Below are positions 23,269 to 35,280 of a stretch of 64,000 nt of DNA, one piece after another (the stretch's first letter is position 1; every line of letters starts with the position of its first letter). The notes beneath the pieces were generated by a model that made no database searches, was not told where the DNA came from, and worked only from the letters and a program-made list of their open reading frames with translations. Made by a program: the position numbers and the translations under genes. Source of the DNA: Hawksworthiomyces lignivorus (lineage: Eukaryota; Ascomycota; Sordariomycetes; Ophiostomatales; Ophiostomataceae); contig NTMA01000024.1 in NCBI GenBank assembly GCA_002917075.1, positions 372,001-436,000 on the forward strand. Direction: 5' to 3'.

Positions 23269-25584
23269 CTAAGCCTTCTCCTCGGCAGGCTTGGCCTTAT
23301 CGGCGCTTTCGCCGTCCTGAGTAGTCTTCACATACTCTTGATAAACGCCAAGAGCCTCCTCAACCTTGGCCTTCAGGGCTGGCTCGTCCTCAATAAGATG
23401 AACAAGCTCCAGGTTGTCCATCTCAAGGAGCATACCGGTAATCTTACCGGCAAGTTCAGGCTGGAGGTTCTGGATCTTGGGGAAGATCACCTCGCCCAGA
23501 ATCTGCTTCTGCTGCTGAGGGTTGCCTGCCGCCGCCGCAAGCTGTGCCTGGACCAGAGAGGCTTGGTTCAGCTCAGGACCAGCCGCGCTCGAGGCAGAGG
23601 CGTTTTGGCCACGGCCACCTTGAGGCGCACCAGCGGGGAAGCCCTGAGACTGGCCGCGACCACCGCTTCCTCTGCCACCACCGTTCTGGCGCGTGGAAGG
23701 CGGGAAGCCGGGGAGACCAGGACCACCAGCCTGAATGTTGCCTAGGTTGCCAGGGTGGCCTCCCAGAGCGGGAAGTGGACCACGACCGCCAGCAGGAGCG
23801 CCGCCACGGCCTACAGTCTGCTGAACCTGCTGCATAGCAGCAATATACTGTGCGTTGTTGGGGCCAGTAAAAGGAACCCCAGGAGGGAACTGGCCCTGGA
23901 GGAACATGTTCGGTGGCAGTTGTTGGGGAGGGATGCCACCGCGGCCGCCCTGGGGGAAGGCACCTGGGCCAAACTGGCCGGGACGGCCGGCCTGGACGCC
24001 AGGAATGCCCATGCCGCCCTGCGGAAAGGCGATGCCTCGGCCGCCCTGGGGAAGGAAGGGCTGCTGCTGGCCTTGTGGGTAGTATACCTGAGGCTGCATG
24101 TAGGACTGAGGCATACCGGCAACTGCAGCAGCCTGCTGCATGCGCAGGGTGTTCCGCGCCTGGATGCTGGCTTCAAGCTGGCTCTTGCGAACCTCCTTCT
24201 TCTGTGCAATGGCGACATAGAGAGGCTTGCCGTTCACCATGCGCTGGTTCATCTCGGTAACGGCCTTGGTCGCGTCGTCAGGGTTGCTGAAGCACACAAA
24301 GCCGAAGCCCTTGCTCTTTCCCAGTTTGAGGCCCTTGGAAGCAGGCTTGTCGGCGCTGGCGTCAGCTTCGTCATCGGCCTCATCGGCAGACTTGTTTTCC
24401 TTGTCCTTTGCGTCCTTGCCCTCTTCCTCATTCTCGGACAGAGTCTCGCGCATCACCTTGGCCGAGGTGATGGGTCCGTAAGAGGCGAAAAGCTCGCGGA
24501 GCTTCTCGTCATCCACATCGTCGTCCAGGTTCTTGATGTAGAGGTTGACGCCGACGTACTTGCTGGCCTTCTCCTGGCGAGCGGCCTCATAAGACTTGCG
24601 GAGTTCTTCCTCCCGCTCGTGTTTCTTCTGAGCACGGCCGACATAAAGCTCCTGGCCATGGAAGTCGCTGCCGTTGAGCTCCTCAACAGCCTGAGCAGCG
24701 CTCTCGTGGGTGGTGAAGTTGATGAAGCCGAAGCCACGGCTCTTGCCAGTCTCCTGCTCGCGGGCAATGGTGGAGGAAGTCACAGTTCCGTACTTCTCGA
24801 ACAGCTCGCGGAATTCCTCGTCGGTGACTTCGTGATTCAGGTTCTTGATGTAGATGTTGGTGTAGTTTGCCTTCATCTCTTCGAACTTGCTCTGGCGGTC
24901 CTTCTTGGGAATGTGGTGGCCAACATAAACCTTCTTCTCGTTGAGCAGCATGCCGTTGACGTGCTTGATGGCCTGCTGCGCAGCCTCGTCTGTCTCGTAG
25001 TGGACAAATCCGTAGCCCTTGGAGTTGCCCTGCTCGTCCTGGGCCACCTTGCAGCTCAAAATATTGCCAAAAGCAGCAAAGGTGTCGTGCAGAGCCTTGT
25101 TGTCGATGGCAGCATCCAGATTCTTGATGAAAATGTTGCCCTGGCCAGTCTTGCGGAGGGCAGGGTCGCGCTGCGACCACATGATGCGGCACGGGCGGTT
25201 CTTAATCAGAGTGTAGTTGAGCTCCTCGAGGGCCTTCTCACCGTCGGCGGTGCTGTTGTAGTTGACATAGGCGTAGCCGAGAGAGCGGCGCGTAACAGCA
25301 TCACGGCAGACACGAATGGAGGCAACAGGGCCGATTTGGGAAAAGAGCTCGAAGAGCATGGCCTCGGTGACGGTCTCGTCAAGCTCACCGACATACAAAG
25401 ATGCAGAAGCCTGCGGGTGAGCGGCAGCCGAGCTGGGCGTGGGGCCAGCAGTGTCGATGTCACCAGCCTCGCCGGCCACGTTGGTGTTGATGGCGGGGGC
25501 AGCCTTATCGCCACCGTTGAGGGAAGTGTTGCTGAGGTCGGAGGCAAGCTGATCGACAGCGCCTGAGGTAGAGGAAGCAGCCAT
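23269..25584 (-). CDS. pab1: cytoplasmic poly(A)-binding protein
   Basis: Binds mRNA poly(A) tails and links them to translation initiation (eIF4G) and deadenylation. It is an uninterrupted 771-residue frame. Four RRMs are visible: RRM1 from about residue 61 (SLYVGELD), RRM2 from about 149 (NIFIKNLD), RRM3 from about 242 (NIYIKNLN) and RRM4 from about 347 (NLYIKNLD), with matching RNP1 blocks [16 protein letters not shown] and [11 protein letters not shown]4 carries an acidic Lys/Glu/Asp-rich insertion of roughly 45 residues before its RNP1. A Pro/Gln/Gly/Met linker with RGG-like GGRG repeats follows, then the C-terminal MLLE domain with KITGMLLEM. The ATG at 25584 begins MAASSTSG and precedes an Ala/Ser-rich lead typical of the family. 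High G/C in third positions fits strong expression. The gene is divergent from hul5. Confidence 0.97.
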   Translation of the reverse strand: MAASSTSGAVDQLASDLSNTSLNGGDKAAPAINTNVAGEAGDIDTAGPTPSSAAAHPQASASLYVGELDETVTEAMLFELFSQIGPVASIRVCRDAVTRRSLGYAYVNYNSTADGEKALEELNYTLIKNRPCRIMWSQRDPALRKTGQGNIFIKNLDAAIDNKALHDTFAAFGNILSCKVAQDEQGNSKGYGFVHYETDEAAQQAIKHVNGMLLNEKKVYVGHHIPKKDRQSKFEEMKANYTNIYIKNLNHEVTDEEFRELFEKYGTVTSSTIAREQETGKSRGFGFINFTTHESAAQAVEELNGSDFHGQELYVGRAQKKHEREEELRKSYEAARQEKASKYVGVNLYIKNLDDDVDDEKLRELFASYGPITSAKVMRETLSENEEEGKDAKDKENKSADEADDEADASADKPASKGLKLGKSKGFGFVCFSNPDDATKAVTEMNQRMVNGKPLYVAIAQKKEVRKSQLEASIQARNTLRMQQAAAVAGMPQSYMQPQVYYPQGQQQPFLPQGGRGIAFPQGGMGIPGVQAGRPGQFGPGAFPQGGRGGIPPQQLPPNMFLQGQFPPGVPFTGPNNAQYIAAMQQVQQTVGRGGAPAGGRGPLPALGGHPGNLGNIQAGGPGLPGFPPSTRQNGGGRGSGGRGQSQGFPAGAPQGGRGQNASASSAAGPELNQASLVQAQLAAAAGNPQQQKQILGEVIFPKIQNLQPELAGKITGMLLEMDNLELVHLIEDEPALKAKVEEALGVYQEYVKTTQDGESADKAKPAEEKA

Positions 25585-26483
25585 TTTGAATAGTGAGAAG
25601 ATAGGGAGGACGAATGAGACTAGAAAGTTGGCAAAAGAAGAGATTAGTTTAGAACTGGAGAGTGCGAAGACAGCGACAAAATGGAGAACCGGCGAGATTA
25701 ATATGAACTAGACGAAAGCGGAAGGAGGTGAAGCTGAACTGGGCTCGCGATGAAGTTCTGATCCTGCAATAGAAGACAAAGAATCACTTCACAAAGAACT
25801 GTTGTACAAAGGGTCCGAGACGAAATACGGAACCGGGAAGCAGAGATGGGCAAGAGAAGAGGTAAATGAAAGTAAAGTATATAGACAAAAATGCCCACAT
25901 GTCTCTTATAAACCAAGCAAGTAAGGAGAGGGCGAACGTGAACTAAAGGTGTTGCAGGAGGGGGGCGGTGGGTGGTTTGAGTGGAGATGGCAAACACAAC
26001 CTCTTTCAGAACGAGGAGCGAAGGGATCCTTACTTGGTCTCAGTCAATTTTCTATTCTCAGAGATAGTGATTCGAGATCCGAGCGAGATCGTGAGTTTCG
26101 TTTGGATCGAGAGGGTACGAGTGTTTTCGTTTATTGGTTTTTTTATTTTTTTTTAGAGGAAGGTTCTCCGTTGAGATTGGCTTGGTCGGAGATGGGAGGT
26201 GTGGGAGATATATTATTTTTTGGACAAATTTTCAAATTTTTTTTTGGTGATTTGAGAAGTGAAGAAAGCAAAGATGACAAGAACAGAAATCAAGTACGAA
26301 CCCTGTACTGTCAAATCGTGCTCTCTATTTTAGACGTCTGGATGTTGAGTTGTGAAGGTGGTTGAGGAGAGGAGAGAAGGAGGAAAAGAAGAGGGGAGAG
26401 AAAGAATTTCAGTCGCGCTTTAGATTATGGACGAAATTTTTTTTTTTTTTTTTTCCTCATTCATTTTTTTTTTTCTTTTTTTT
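25585..26483 (-). promoter_or_regulatory. pab1 upstream leader with A-rich tracts and probable leader intron
   Basis: Read in the pab1 sense, this region holds A8-G-A11 and A18 (26437-26483), a set of A9, A4 and A6 runs (26216-26245), and A9-T-A7 (26138-26154). A plausible leader intron is 26033-25620 (414 nt), with donor GTAAGG, branch-like ACTAATC at about 25641-25649 and acceptor TTTCTAG. It leaves a 35-nt exon before the ATG. PABP mRNAs of animals and yeast carry A-rich leaders, and in animals PABP binds its own leader to repress translation. The same arrangement is inferred here; whether all tracts are transcribed is not known. Confidence 0.5.
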
Positions 26484-27596
26484 GGCCCTTCTTTTCCTTC
26501 TACTCGTATGAGTGGCTCCAATCAATACTGTATTACGGTTCTTCAGTTAGCTCATTGGTGGTCTGAGTGCTTATGTAATGAGGGCTGTACTATGTGAGAC
26601 GCAGAAAGGTGCGGTGAAGCAGCGCAGAGTTTCTTTCGGCACGTGATGCGGTGAAGGCGGCTGCTCCTTCTCTCTCAGAAGCTGACGAATATTTCTTCAT
26701 CTTGCTATGCCTGGCGCAATAGGAAGGGGCGAATAGTTGATGACAGGTTCTGTCCCAGTCCTGTTTTACTCATATCCTCTATAATTTAAGCCATTCCTTC
26801 TCTAAATGACATATAGCACGTACTAGCATCTTATACCGCCGCCTCTTGTCTTCCTTCATATTCTGAAATCTTAAACGGGGGAGAAGCGAGCCTGCATTTG
26901 CCCCACCTCTCTGTCGCCATTATCTGGGATTGGCTGCGAGCATGACAGGGACAGGACTGCTGTGGCGGTTTGTGCAACAGATGCGTGGGAAGAGTGTACT
27001 GAAATATGCCACCTGAAAGATAGCAGCACGCTTTCATTAGTAAGCCATTATTGCTGCCAGTCAGGTGAGAAGGCGTTTTGGACACTCGCATACATTACGA
27101 GACCATCCACAATTACATATAACTATTACGGAGCATGGGAAAGCAGCAAAAGCAGTGGACGAGCTTTCTTAGGCGTAGCGCCACACTGACTAACTAGTGA
27201 GGCTGGCTACCACTGAAGTTTCTAGAACGCAAAGCTAACCTTGGAGGGAAGTGGATTCAGGTCGTGCCTTCCCGCTGGAGCTGCCTGGCAAAGCAAGAGG
27301 GACCAAGCGGATAGACTTTAGACGGATCTCTAAGCTGTCTTTGAAATCTACAGGAAACAACCCTCAGTCTCAATTTTTGTGCCATTTCTCCTTCCCAACG
27401 ATTTGATCGGCTCGCAGAAGACAACCACCGCTTTTGCCAGGCACACGACAAGTTGGTTATACAAACGGCAGCTTTGTCCTCTGGCCTTTTTTGATTCCTT
27501 GCCAACCTTCCAGGCGAGATAAGCCCCGCCATCGTACCCCCCCCCCCCCCAGCCAAGCCACCACTGCCGCCCGACGGCCGTCACACGTCCACAGTC
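26484..27596. other. divergent promoter region between pab1 and hul5
   Basis: 1.1 kb of non-coding DNA upstream of two divergently transcribed genes. It includes a C14 run at 27537-27550, 46 bp before the hul5 ATG. No open frame here is convincing. Confidence 0.5.
27537..27550 (+). repeat. C14 run before the hul5 start codon
   Basis: Fourteen consecutive C on the sense strand, ending 46 bp before the ATG at 27597, probably in the 5' leader. Confidence 0.85.
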
Positions 27597-30500
27597 ATGT
27601 TCCCGACCTTTACGGGGAATTCGCGCCGTCCACGAAATGTTAACCTCAGCGGCCAGAAACACATCAATCCTTTTGCCGCCCATGCTCTGACACCGTCAAC
27701 CGGCTCTGGCGCTTCCAAGACCGTCGCTGAGGCCCAGGCTGGCCGCCGGCAGCGGCAGCAGGAACGAGAAGAGCTGAAATCGGCACGAACCATCCAACGC
27801 ACATGGCGCGGTCACCGTGCTCGCCGCTCTGTGAAAGCAGAGCGCCGTCAAGCCCTTGTCGATTTATACGCTCTCGCAACGCCCCTAGGTCCCGAGCAAA
27901 GGATTCCGCTGGCTTTCCCTCTTCTTCTGTCAGCCTTTGATGTTCGGCTGGAGAGTGATCGAAAGCTGCTGCTCCTCTTCGCCGACGATCTCACGCGGAC
28001 GAACTATGCCTCTTTAACTTCCGGGCAGCTCCCAGCCACCCGGCTCTGGCATCTTGCCCAGATCATACTCAGAACCCTGAACCAGTAGGTCACGCCTCCC
28101 GCAGCCTATGTTTGCTGAACTGGAGTCTGAATAGCGCGGTTTCTCTTTTGCTAACCCTATACTCGTTCCTCAAGTGAACCACTTCCTCCTTCTCCTGTAC
28201 TCCTCAATCTTCTCGTCTATATCGTCCAACAACGCCCCCAGGCGCTTCTCAATAGCCTTGGTCCTTTTTTCAGATTGATGGCCAAGTGCTGCTCGCCGGA
28301 TCAGAATGTCCAAGGAGAAACGGCGTCCCTCATTTGCCGCGCAGTTGTTGCACCTTTGGCGGTCTCCAAGGGCACATCTAGTAGGTTATTCCTGATTTTC
28401 TACTCCCCTTCTTTTAGACGGCTTATATCACACTCATCTAGCCGTATGCTAATACATCTCAGCTTCGTTCACCCAACGAGCATACGCCGAATTCGCAACT
28501 TCTTTCTTAACACACCCCCTGGGTCTATTAGAGAGCGATATTGCAACTTTCTCGCAACATATTGATTTTGATGCTCTATGCCAAGCAGTGGTTTCCGCCT
28601 ATCGCACTCCAAAAAACCGGCCGGAAAAGTCGCCAGAAGAGCTGATGTGGCTTCTTGCTCATAATATCGACTTGCAAAGGAGTCTAAAAAGTGGCATACA
28701 GAGCTCGCATGTATATCTCAGGGCCATTTACGCTCAGCTCTCTGCTCTTTCAAACGATATTAGATTACGGCTTCCGGCCTCACAAGAATCAGAAGACAGC
28801 GCATCAAAAGTGCCAGATTACGTGACAAGCCAGCTCCGGTCGCTCGTAAATAAGGATGAGATTACGCTGCTTTTGGAAAAGTTCACTTCTACTCATCTGA
28901 ACGCTACCGAGCAAGATTATGCAAGTCTGTTGGCAGGGTATGCCATCGTCTTGATCCGGTGCTTCCCGGACAAAGGAGACGATATTCGGATGCAGTTCTT
29001 CCTGGCAGATCTCCCGACCAAGCCTGGTCTGCAGCCGGCCATCCAGTTCTTCTGGGAAGCCTCGAGCGCGACCAGATTGTTTGCGCGAATTCTTGCATCT
29101 CCAAGAGGTGCCTTGGATTTTCTTCTTCAGAGAAAATATTTCCCTCCGTCGTCAGCAGCATCAGGAGACGAGTCTTCATGGGACCGAGAGTGGCGAACTG
29201 TGCTGCTCTTTCTCGAGCTGTACACGTTTGTGCTGCGGCTCACAGACGATGACGACTTTTTTTCTGCCTTGAAGAGCGATGGATCTCCTTTTCGTGAGCT
29301 CAACCAAGCGCCCAAGTCCCGTCTGAGGTCCTCAGCCCTTTCGCTCAGCGCATTGAAGACCTTGTCTTCATTTCTGAAGAATCTGGCATTCACGCTGCAC
29401 TACAACACCGGCGACTTGTTGCAAGGGGACACCGGTGATGCAACACCTTTGCTGTCCAGAAGCCGGTCCGCTCATGGCCCCATTGGAACTTACCATGTGA
29501 TCTCTGGACTAGACTTCCGCACTTTCAAATCCATCGTCACAAACGCCATACAGATGTTGTACGAAAGGGACTCTCGGCGCCAGTTTCTACCAACAGGCCA
29601 CTGGCTCATGACATCAACATTCGACATGACTCAATTTTTGCCAGCTGTCGTATCGGAAGAGCAGCGCCAACACGAGCTCCGGCAGCAAGGCAACGACAGT
29701 GGCGAAGATGTTGATATGGACCGAGATGATAGCGATGACGATGTTGACGGACAAGTGCATTCCGCCTTCTCCCGCACTTTTGCGCGTACGTCCAGATATG
29801 CTCTTCTCGAGAAACTGAGGCGCCAGCGAGAGAAATCTCAAAGAGACCGGCTTCTTGCCACAATCGGCCCAAAACTAGAAATCCTGCGAAACATGCCCTA
29901 CGTTCTTCCCTTTGAATCGCGCGTCAGAATTTTCCGGGAATTTGTTCATCTAGACAAGATGCGACGGCGAGAGGGCAACGTTGATCCAGATGCATGGCGC
30001 AGTCACATCATGGAACGGCACGGAGGCTGGGGCGAGAATAGCCAGGCTAGAGTGATTGTCAAGCGTCACAGCGGCCGAATCCGGCGAGACGCGATATTTG
30101 AGTCTGCATATAACGAATTCTGGGAACTCGGTGAAGGACTAAAGGAGCCAATCCAAATCACATTTCTCGATGAATTCGGAAATGAGGAAGCTGGCATCGA
30201 CGGAGGAGGCGTCACCAAGGAGTTTCTCACATGTGCGTTGATACAAGTATTGTCCCCGGATACTGAGCTCTTTGAGGCAAACCAAGAGAACGCCATTTTC
30301 CCAAACCCTAAGAAACTAGACCAACTCAAGCAACATCTGCGGCAACTTCGTATCAAAGAAGGTAGCGAGGATTGGGATGACGATATTGTCGACTTGATGA
30401 GGCAGTACGAATTCATTGGCCGTATGATCGGGAAATGCCTATATGAAGGCATCCTCATTGACTTTGTCTTTGCTGGGTTCTTCTTGTTAAAGTGGGCGTT

Positions 30501-31248
30501 GTCTTCTACCGACTCGGTGTACCGAGCAAGCGTCAATGACTTGCGCGAGATGGACGAAGACCTCTATCAAGGAATGTTACGGCTCAAGAACTACGACGGA
30601 GACGTGGCAGACTTGGACCTTGACTTCACCATCGAAGACCAAGTCTCGAGGCAGGGGGAACGGCTGCGAACAGAAACGAGGAATCTGATTCCAAATGGCG
30701 ACAAGATTCGCGTCACCAACGAAAACCGACCGTTGTATATATCTTATGTCGCCCGCCACCGACTCATGGCGCAACCGTACTTAGTGACCAAGGCCTTTCT
30801 CCGTGGGCTGGGAACAATCATTGACCCTGTGTGGCTACGGATGTTCAATCAGAACGAACTGCAGCGCCTTGTCGGAGGCGACTCGTCTGAGATTGATGTA
30901 GAAGACTTGCGGCGCAACACCGTTTACGCAGGTGTGTACGAAATTGGCGACGATAACCAGGAACACCCTACAGTGAAGCTATTTTGGGACGTGGTACACT
31001 CTCTCGGGGACGAAGATCGACGACTGCTGCTCAAATACGTGACATCTACCCCTCGAGCACCATTGCTAGGTTTCTCACAACTGAGCCCGAAATTTAGCAT
31101 ACGGGATGGAGGCAACGATGAGGCGCGTCTCCCAAGCACGAGTACGTGTGTCAATTTGTTAAAGCTTCCGCGTTATTCGAGTGCACAGAAGTTGCGGGAG
31201 AAGCTCCTCTACGCTATCAGGTCCAATGCTAGATTTGATCTAAGTTGA
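27597..31248 (+). CDS. hul5: HUL5/UBE3C-type HECT E3 ubiquitin ligase, 3 exons
   Basis: Ubiquitin ligase that extends chains on substrates at the proteasome and on misfolded proteins. Exons are 27597-28084, 28175-28380 and 28463-31248, giving 1159 residues. Both introns start GTAGGT and have CTAAC/CTAAT branch sites. In-frame stops inside intron 1 require splicing, and the joined middle (LLNLLVYIVQQRPQALLNSL) reads as continuous helical sequence. The N-terminus starts MFPTFTG and contains RRPRNVNLSG, a family hallmark, then an IQ motif (TIQRTWRGHRARR, residues about 65-77). The HECT domain fills roughly the last 380 residues: FGNEEAGIDGGGVTKEF lies near its start, and the catalytic Cys is in PSTSTCVNLLKLP at residue 1127 (codon 31147-31149). 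An acidic Asp/Glu stretch lies before the HECT domain, around genome position 29700-29750. All key parts are intact. Confidence 0.95.
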
Positions 31249-32030
31249 GCTGATAGCATTTACCTTCGGTCTTAGGAAGGTTTTCATACGTGACATGACG
31301 GAGTTGGGACGGTCTTGGGATTATCATTGCCACAGAGAGCGGAATGCACTTTAGAGTTGTCTCAATCGCATATCTTCATGTGCTCGTTTTCTCGCATATC
31401 TAGTAGATCATATTGACGACTCGTGATTTTGTGCTAGTATCTAGTGAATATGAAACTAATTTTATTTTGAATCTGACTTGCCCCAGCAAAGCACATGATC
31501 TTGTGTTCGGTTTAACTCTGTACGACATGTGAAAGTATTTCCTCAAGAGAGGGGAATTTATCCGACAAAAGCAGTGCAGCGACGAAAGCCGTACGCCTAG
31601 ACGAAAGGTAATATTTGGGAGGATATCAGCCAAAATAGATGCGAAGAGGACAAAAATCACAAACTAGAGTACAGGTAACAATTAACCAGACATAGAACGG
31701 GTCTATTGACCGGAAACTTATGTAGATGAGCTTTGTAGGTCTCGTGTTCTCATCTACACACATTTACCTCTTATTGACATTGCCTTTCAAGGTTCGTTCA
31801 TATATTAATATACTGTAAAATATTAAACAATTTGAAGGTCGTTTTATCTAACGAGGGCGCGAATATTACGCCTTTCGTATTTAGTAGTTCCATCTTTCAA
31901 TTCAAAGGACATTTATACCTTTCCTTGAGATCTCAGACTCAAGTCACAGGTGTCCGAGACACGTAAAGAATTGAGGCCGCAGGAGATTGATTGGGCGGCC
32001 CCGGATTCTTCTCCAACGTCTCCGGTGGCC
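31249..32030. other. intergenic between hul5 and GH125
   Basis: About 780 bp, A/T-rich, holding the hul5 3' end and the GH125 promoter. An in-frame open stretch runs upstream of the GH125 ATG from 31929 without an ATG, so a further 5' exon cannot be excluded. Confidence 0.5.
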
Positions 32031-33897
32031 ATGGTGCTCCCGGAAAAGGCACTAGGAGTGGCTCTTGCAGCGGCATCAGCTCAGCCAGCGAAAATCTTCT
32101 GTCCGGACTATTCATCCTACGCATACAACGGCAGGCACCAGCCGCTGACCGGAGGCAGATACAACCTTCCATTCCAGCGGCCTAGGCTAGCATGCCGGCG
32201 GTTCAACGTGCCCGAGGTGGAAGAGACAATCCAGGAGATGAGCACCCTGGTGCGCGACCCAGACCTCTTCCGGCTCTTTGAGAATTGCTTTCCGAACACG
32301 CTCGACACAGCCATCGCATGGCACGGCCTAGCCAACGGAACAATAGACGAGGAGGTAGTCGTACAATCCTCTCCGCCGCTATTTGTCATATGAGCATCGG
32401 CTAACCTAGCAGCTGACGTTTATCACAACGGGGGACATCAATGCCATGTGGCTGCGGGACAGCGCGAACCAGCTCCAGAGCTACAAGTCGTTGCTGCGCA
32501 CCAATGATTCCCGGAACTCGCTAGCCTCGCTGTTCCGGGGTACTATTAACCTGCAAGCGCGCTATATCCAAAACTCACCATACTGCAATGCGTTTCTGGC
32601 GCCGGCAGAGGCCAACCTAACGGCGAGCCACAACTTTGGGGGTGGCATGGACTTTGTGCAGCCGCCGGTGAACTTCCAGGTGGTGCACGAGTGTAAATAC
32701 GAGCTGGACTCGCTGGCGGCCTTTTTGCAGCTGTCGTACGACTACTACGCGGCAACAGGCGACGCGGCCTTTTTCGGCAGGCTCTACGAGCCAGCGATCG
32801 ACCTCGGCTACGGCGAATTCGACACAAGGAGCGGCTGGGTGCGGGCGGTCGAGGAGATCATGGCCACCGCCAAGGACATGTTGGCGGGCACCTACGCGGC
32901 GGACGGCCGCGCGCGCTTTGCGCCGTACCAGTTCCAGCGCCAGACGACGTCGGCGTCCGAGACGCTATCCAACGGCGGGGCCGGCAGCCCCGTCAAGGGC
33001 GGCACGGGGATGGTGCGCAGCGCGTTCCGGCCCTCGGACGACGCGTGCACGTACCAGCTGTTCGTGCCGGCCAACATGATGTTCGCGCGGTACCTCGCGG
33101 CGTGCGCGCCGATCATGGAGCACGTCGGCAGGAGCAGGGGCGCGGGGGCGGCGCCGTGGGACCACGAGGGGCAGGATCTCCTGTTGCTCGCGGCGCGCAT
33201 GGCCGACCTAGCCGAGAGCATCCGGGTCGGCATCGAGCGGCACGGCCGCGTCGCCCATCCCAAGTACGGCGACATGTATGCGTACGAGGTGGACGGGTTC
33301 GGCTCGCACAACCTCATGGACGATGCCAACATCCCGTCCCTGCTGAGCGCGGCCATGTTCGGCTACGTCAACCGGACGGACCCGGTGTACCAGAACACGC
33401 GGCAGTTCGTCCTCAGCAGAGACAACCCATACTACATGTTCGGGCCGGTGATGAATGCGTGAGTCGTCCTTCTATTTTGTGGAGAACATTTTAAGCTTCT
33501 TTTTTTTTTTTTTTTTTTGGCGAGGGGGTTTTCATTTGTCTAATGAGATCATGCACCTGCAGCACCGGGGGCCCACACGTGGGCACTGGCATGGCCTGGC
33601 CCATGGGCCTCATCGTCAAGATCATGACAGAAGACGACGACCACGAAATCATCCTGGGATTGCAGCAGCTTGTGTCTTCGACCGATGGCTTGGGTCTCAT
33701 GCACGAGTCCGTTAGCAGCCAAAACGATGCCATCTGGACCAGGCAATGGTAAGCCTCTTGGCACGCTGTTTTGGTCACCGATGGGCATTTCTCGCTAATA
33801 CCTTGCTAGGTTCTCCTGGGCCAACGGCCTCTTTGGACAGATGCTCCTGGACCTGCGCGACAGGAAACCACATATACTATCGAGGAGCTTCCAGTAA
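32031..33897 (+). CDS. GH125 exo-alpha-1,6-mannosidase, 4 exons
   Basis: Glycoside hydrolase releasing mannose from non-reducing alpha-1,6-linked ends, such as the mannan backbone. Exons are 32031-32354, 32413-33458, 33563-33748 and 33810-33897; all joins keep frame and total 547 residues. Family blocks run across introns: [19 protein letters not shown] at the start of exon 2, [18 protein letters not shown] at the 2/3 join, and [11 protein letters not shown] at the 3/4 join. Introns are 58, 104 and 61 nt with CTAAC/CTAAT branch sites; intron 2 holds a T19 run. The ATG at 32031 gives a short hydrophobic lead ([10 protein letters not shown]) that could be a weak signal peptide. Exon 2 is very G/C-rich. 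It lies 1.4 kb upstream of a GH92 gene on the same strand, which supports a shared mannan-degrading role. Confidence 0.9.
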
Positions 33898-35280
33898 AGA
33901 TGCCATGAAACGGCCTACATGTAATATCTATCTTTTAGCTCTCAATTCTATTATAGCGTGCATAACAGCGTCCAAAAGCTTGTATCTTCTTCTCTTTGTT
34001 AAGCTAGCTCCCGCTCTAGTCCTGCTTGCTCTTTAAATCTGCTTATTCTCTTTTCCTGTTTCTTTGTTTCTGAGTGTACAAATTCAATTACACTTTCTCC
34101 GCTTGTGGATGCTCATTTGCCAAGCCCGAAGTGTGATATTGAAACAGCCCTTCTCCCCAGCGAATCTCTCAATTCAGCCGTCAATAATTTTTAATTGGGG
34201 TTTTCATTCCCCTCCGACGCCGATTGTCTTTGAAGATACTCAACGTGGCCCATCAAAAAAAGGAGCCAATGAAAAATGCGTCGCAAGGGAGAGATGGCTG
34301 CGATTAGGTGGCGGACTCAGCGCACAGATGAAACCCTGACAGAGAGACGTCTTCCCCTGCATCGGAACCACTTTCGCTGCCATTGAAACAAGATCGGCAA
34401 AGGACTGGGGAGATTCCGCAGACTAGATGGCGCGAAAGCAAAACTCTTCTTGGATCGATAGACTTTTGTCAACCCACTGGGCTGCTGTAGAAGGCGGAGG
34501 TAATAGAGTAATACAAGTTTCTCGGAACGGTGCTTGTTGAGGAAGCCATATAATATGAAGTGGCATAGCGCTAGGACGTTCTCGACTCTCCTCTACACTG
34601 AGTTTGGTGCAGCTTTCTCCGATCCAGAAGTATGCGGAGAATATTAGTGTGGGTGCTTCGGAAGACCAGCTTCTAATAAGCATATGTTGAAGAACAGGGC
34701 CTTGCATATTGTACCTATAGAAATAGCGGACCGTGTCGCCACATATACAGGGGTCCAGAGCACGGCTAGAGAAGCCACTCAATTCTCCCTCGTCATAATA
34801 AAAGTTACTTTACTTCTACCTGGCACGCTTATTTTATCCAAAAGCTGTCCTTTCAGATTTCTGCTTTTTTCTTCTTCTTATTCTACTATTCTTCTGCTGT
34901 TCTTCTGGAAGACCAATTAACCGCTAGAGCCAAAGACTAGAAGCTCTGTAGATTCTCCCCCCCTTTCCTTGTACTTGTGTGGATTATTTCGAACGCCTTC
35001 CTTCTGCTGGCCTGGGAGCTGTCTGGTTTACCCCATCATGTCTACTTGATTTGGCTTTATAAGTTTTTCGCCTTAGTCTCTGCAGCTGGATCCTCCAGCT
35101 TGCAAGATAGCTTCTCTACCAAGGACTACCGCGCAGTTTTTGTGAATGGAATGCTGGCCAACGTGCGATACCACTACAGCCTGGGACACCTCCCCCCTCG
35201 TCGTTGATAAGACCCTGTCACGAAAGTAGAATCCAACTTCAATAGCTACGGACAGCTAGAAAAGCCAAGATATCAACACT
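33898..35280. other. intergenic between GH125 and GH92
   Basis: 1.4 kb of A/T-rich DNA with the GH125 3' end and the GH92 promoter. A TATA-like TTTATAAG at about 35056-35063 lies some 220 bp before the GH92 ATG. Open frames up to 119 codons show no motif. Confidence 0.5.

Noticed and set aside
23755..25566. 603-codon open frame on the + strand opposite pab1
   Set aside because: It lies wholly antisense to pab1 in a register that stays open because of pab1 codon bias. It has no motif of its own and is Val/Leu/Ala-rich, as expected of such a shadow.
26540..26620. tRNA-like A-box sequence (TTAGCTCATTGGTGG)
   Set aside because: No matching B box (GTTCRANNC) at the right distance and no acceptor stem pairing.
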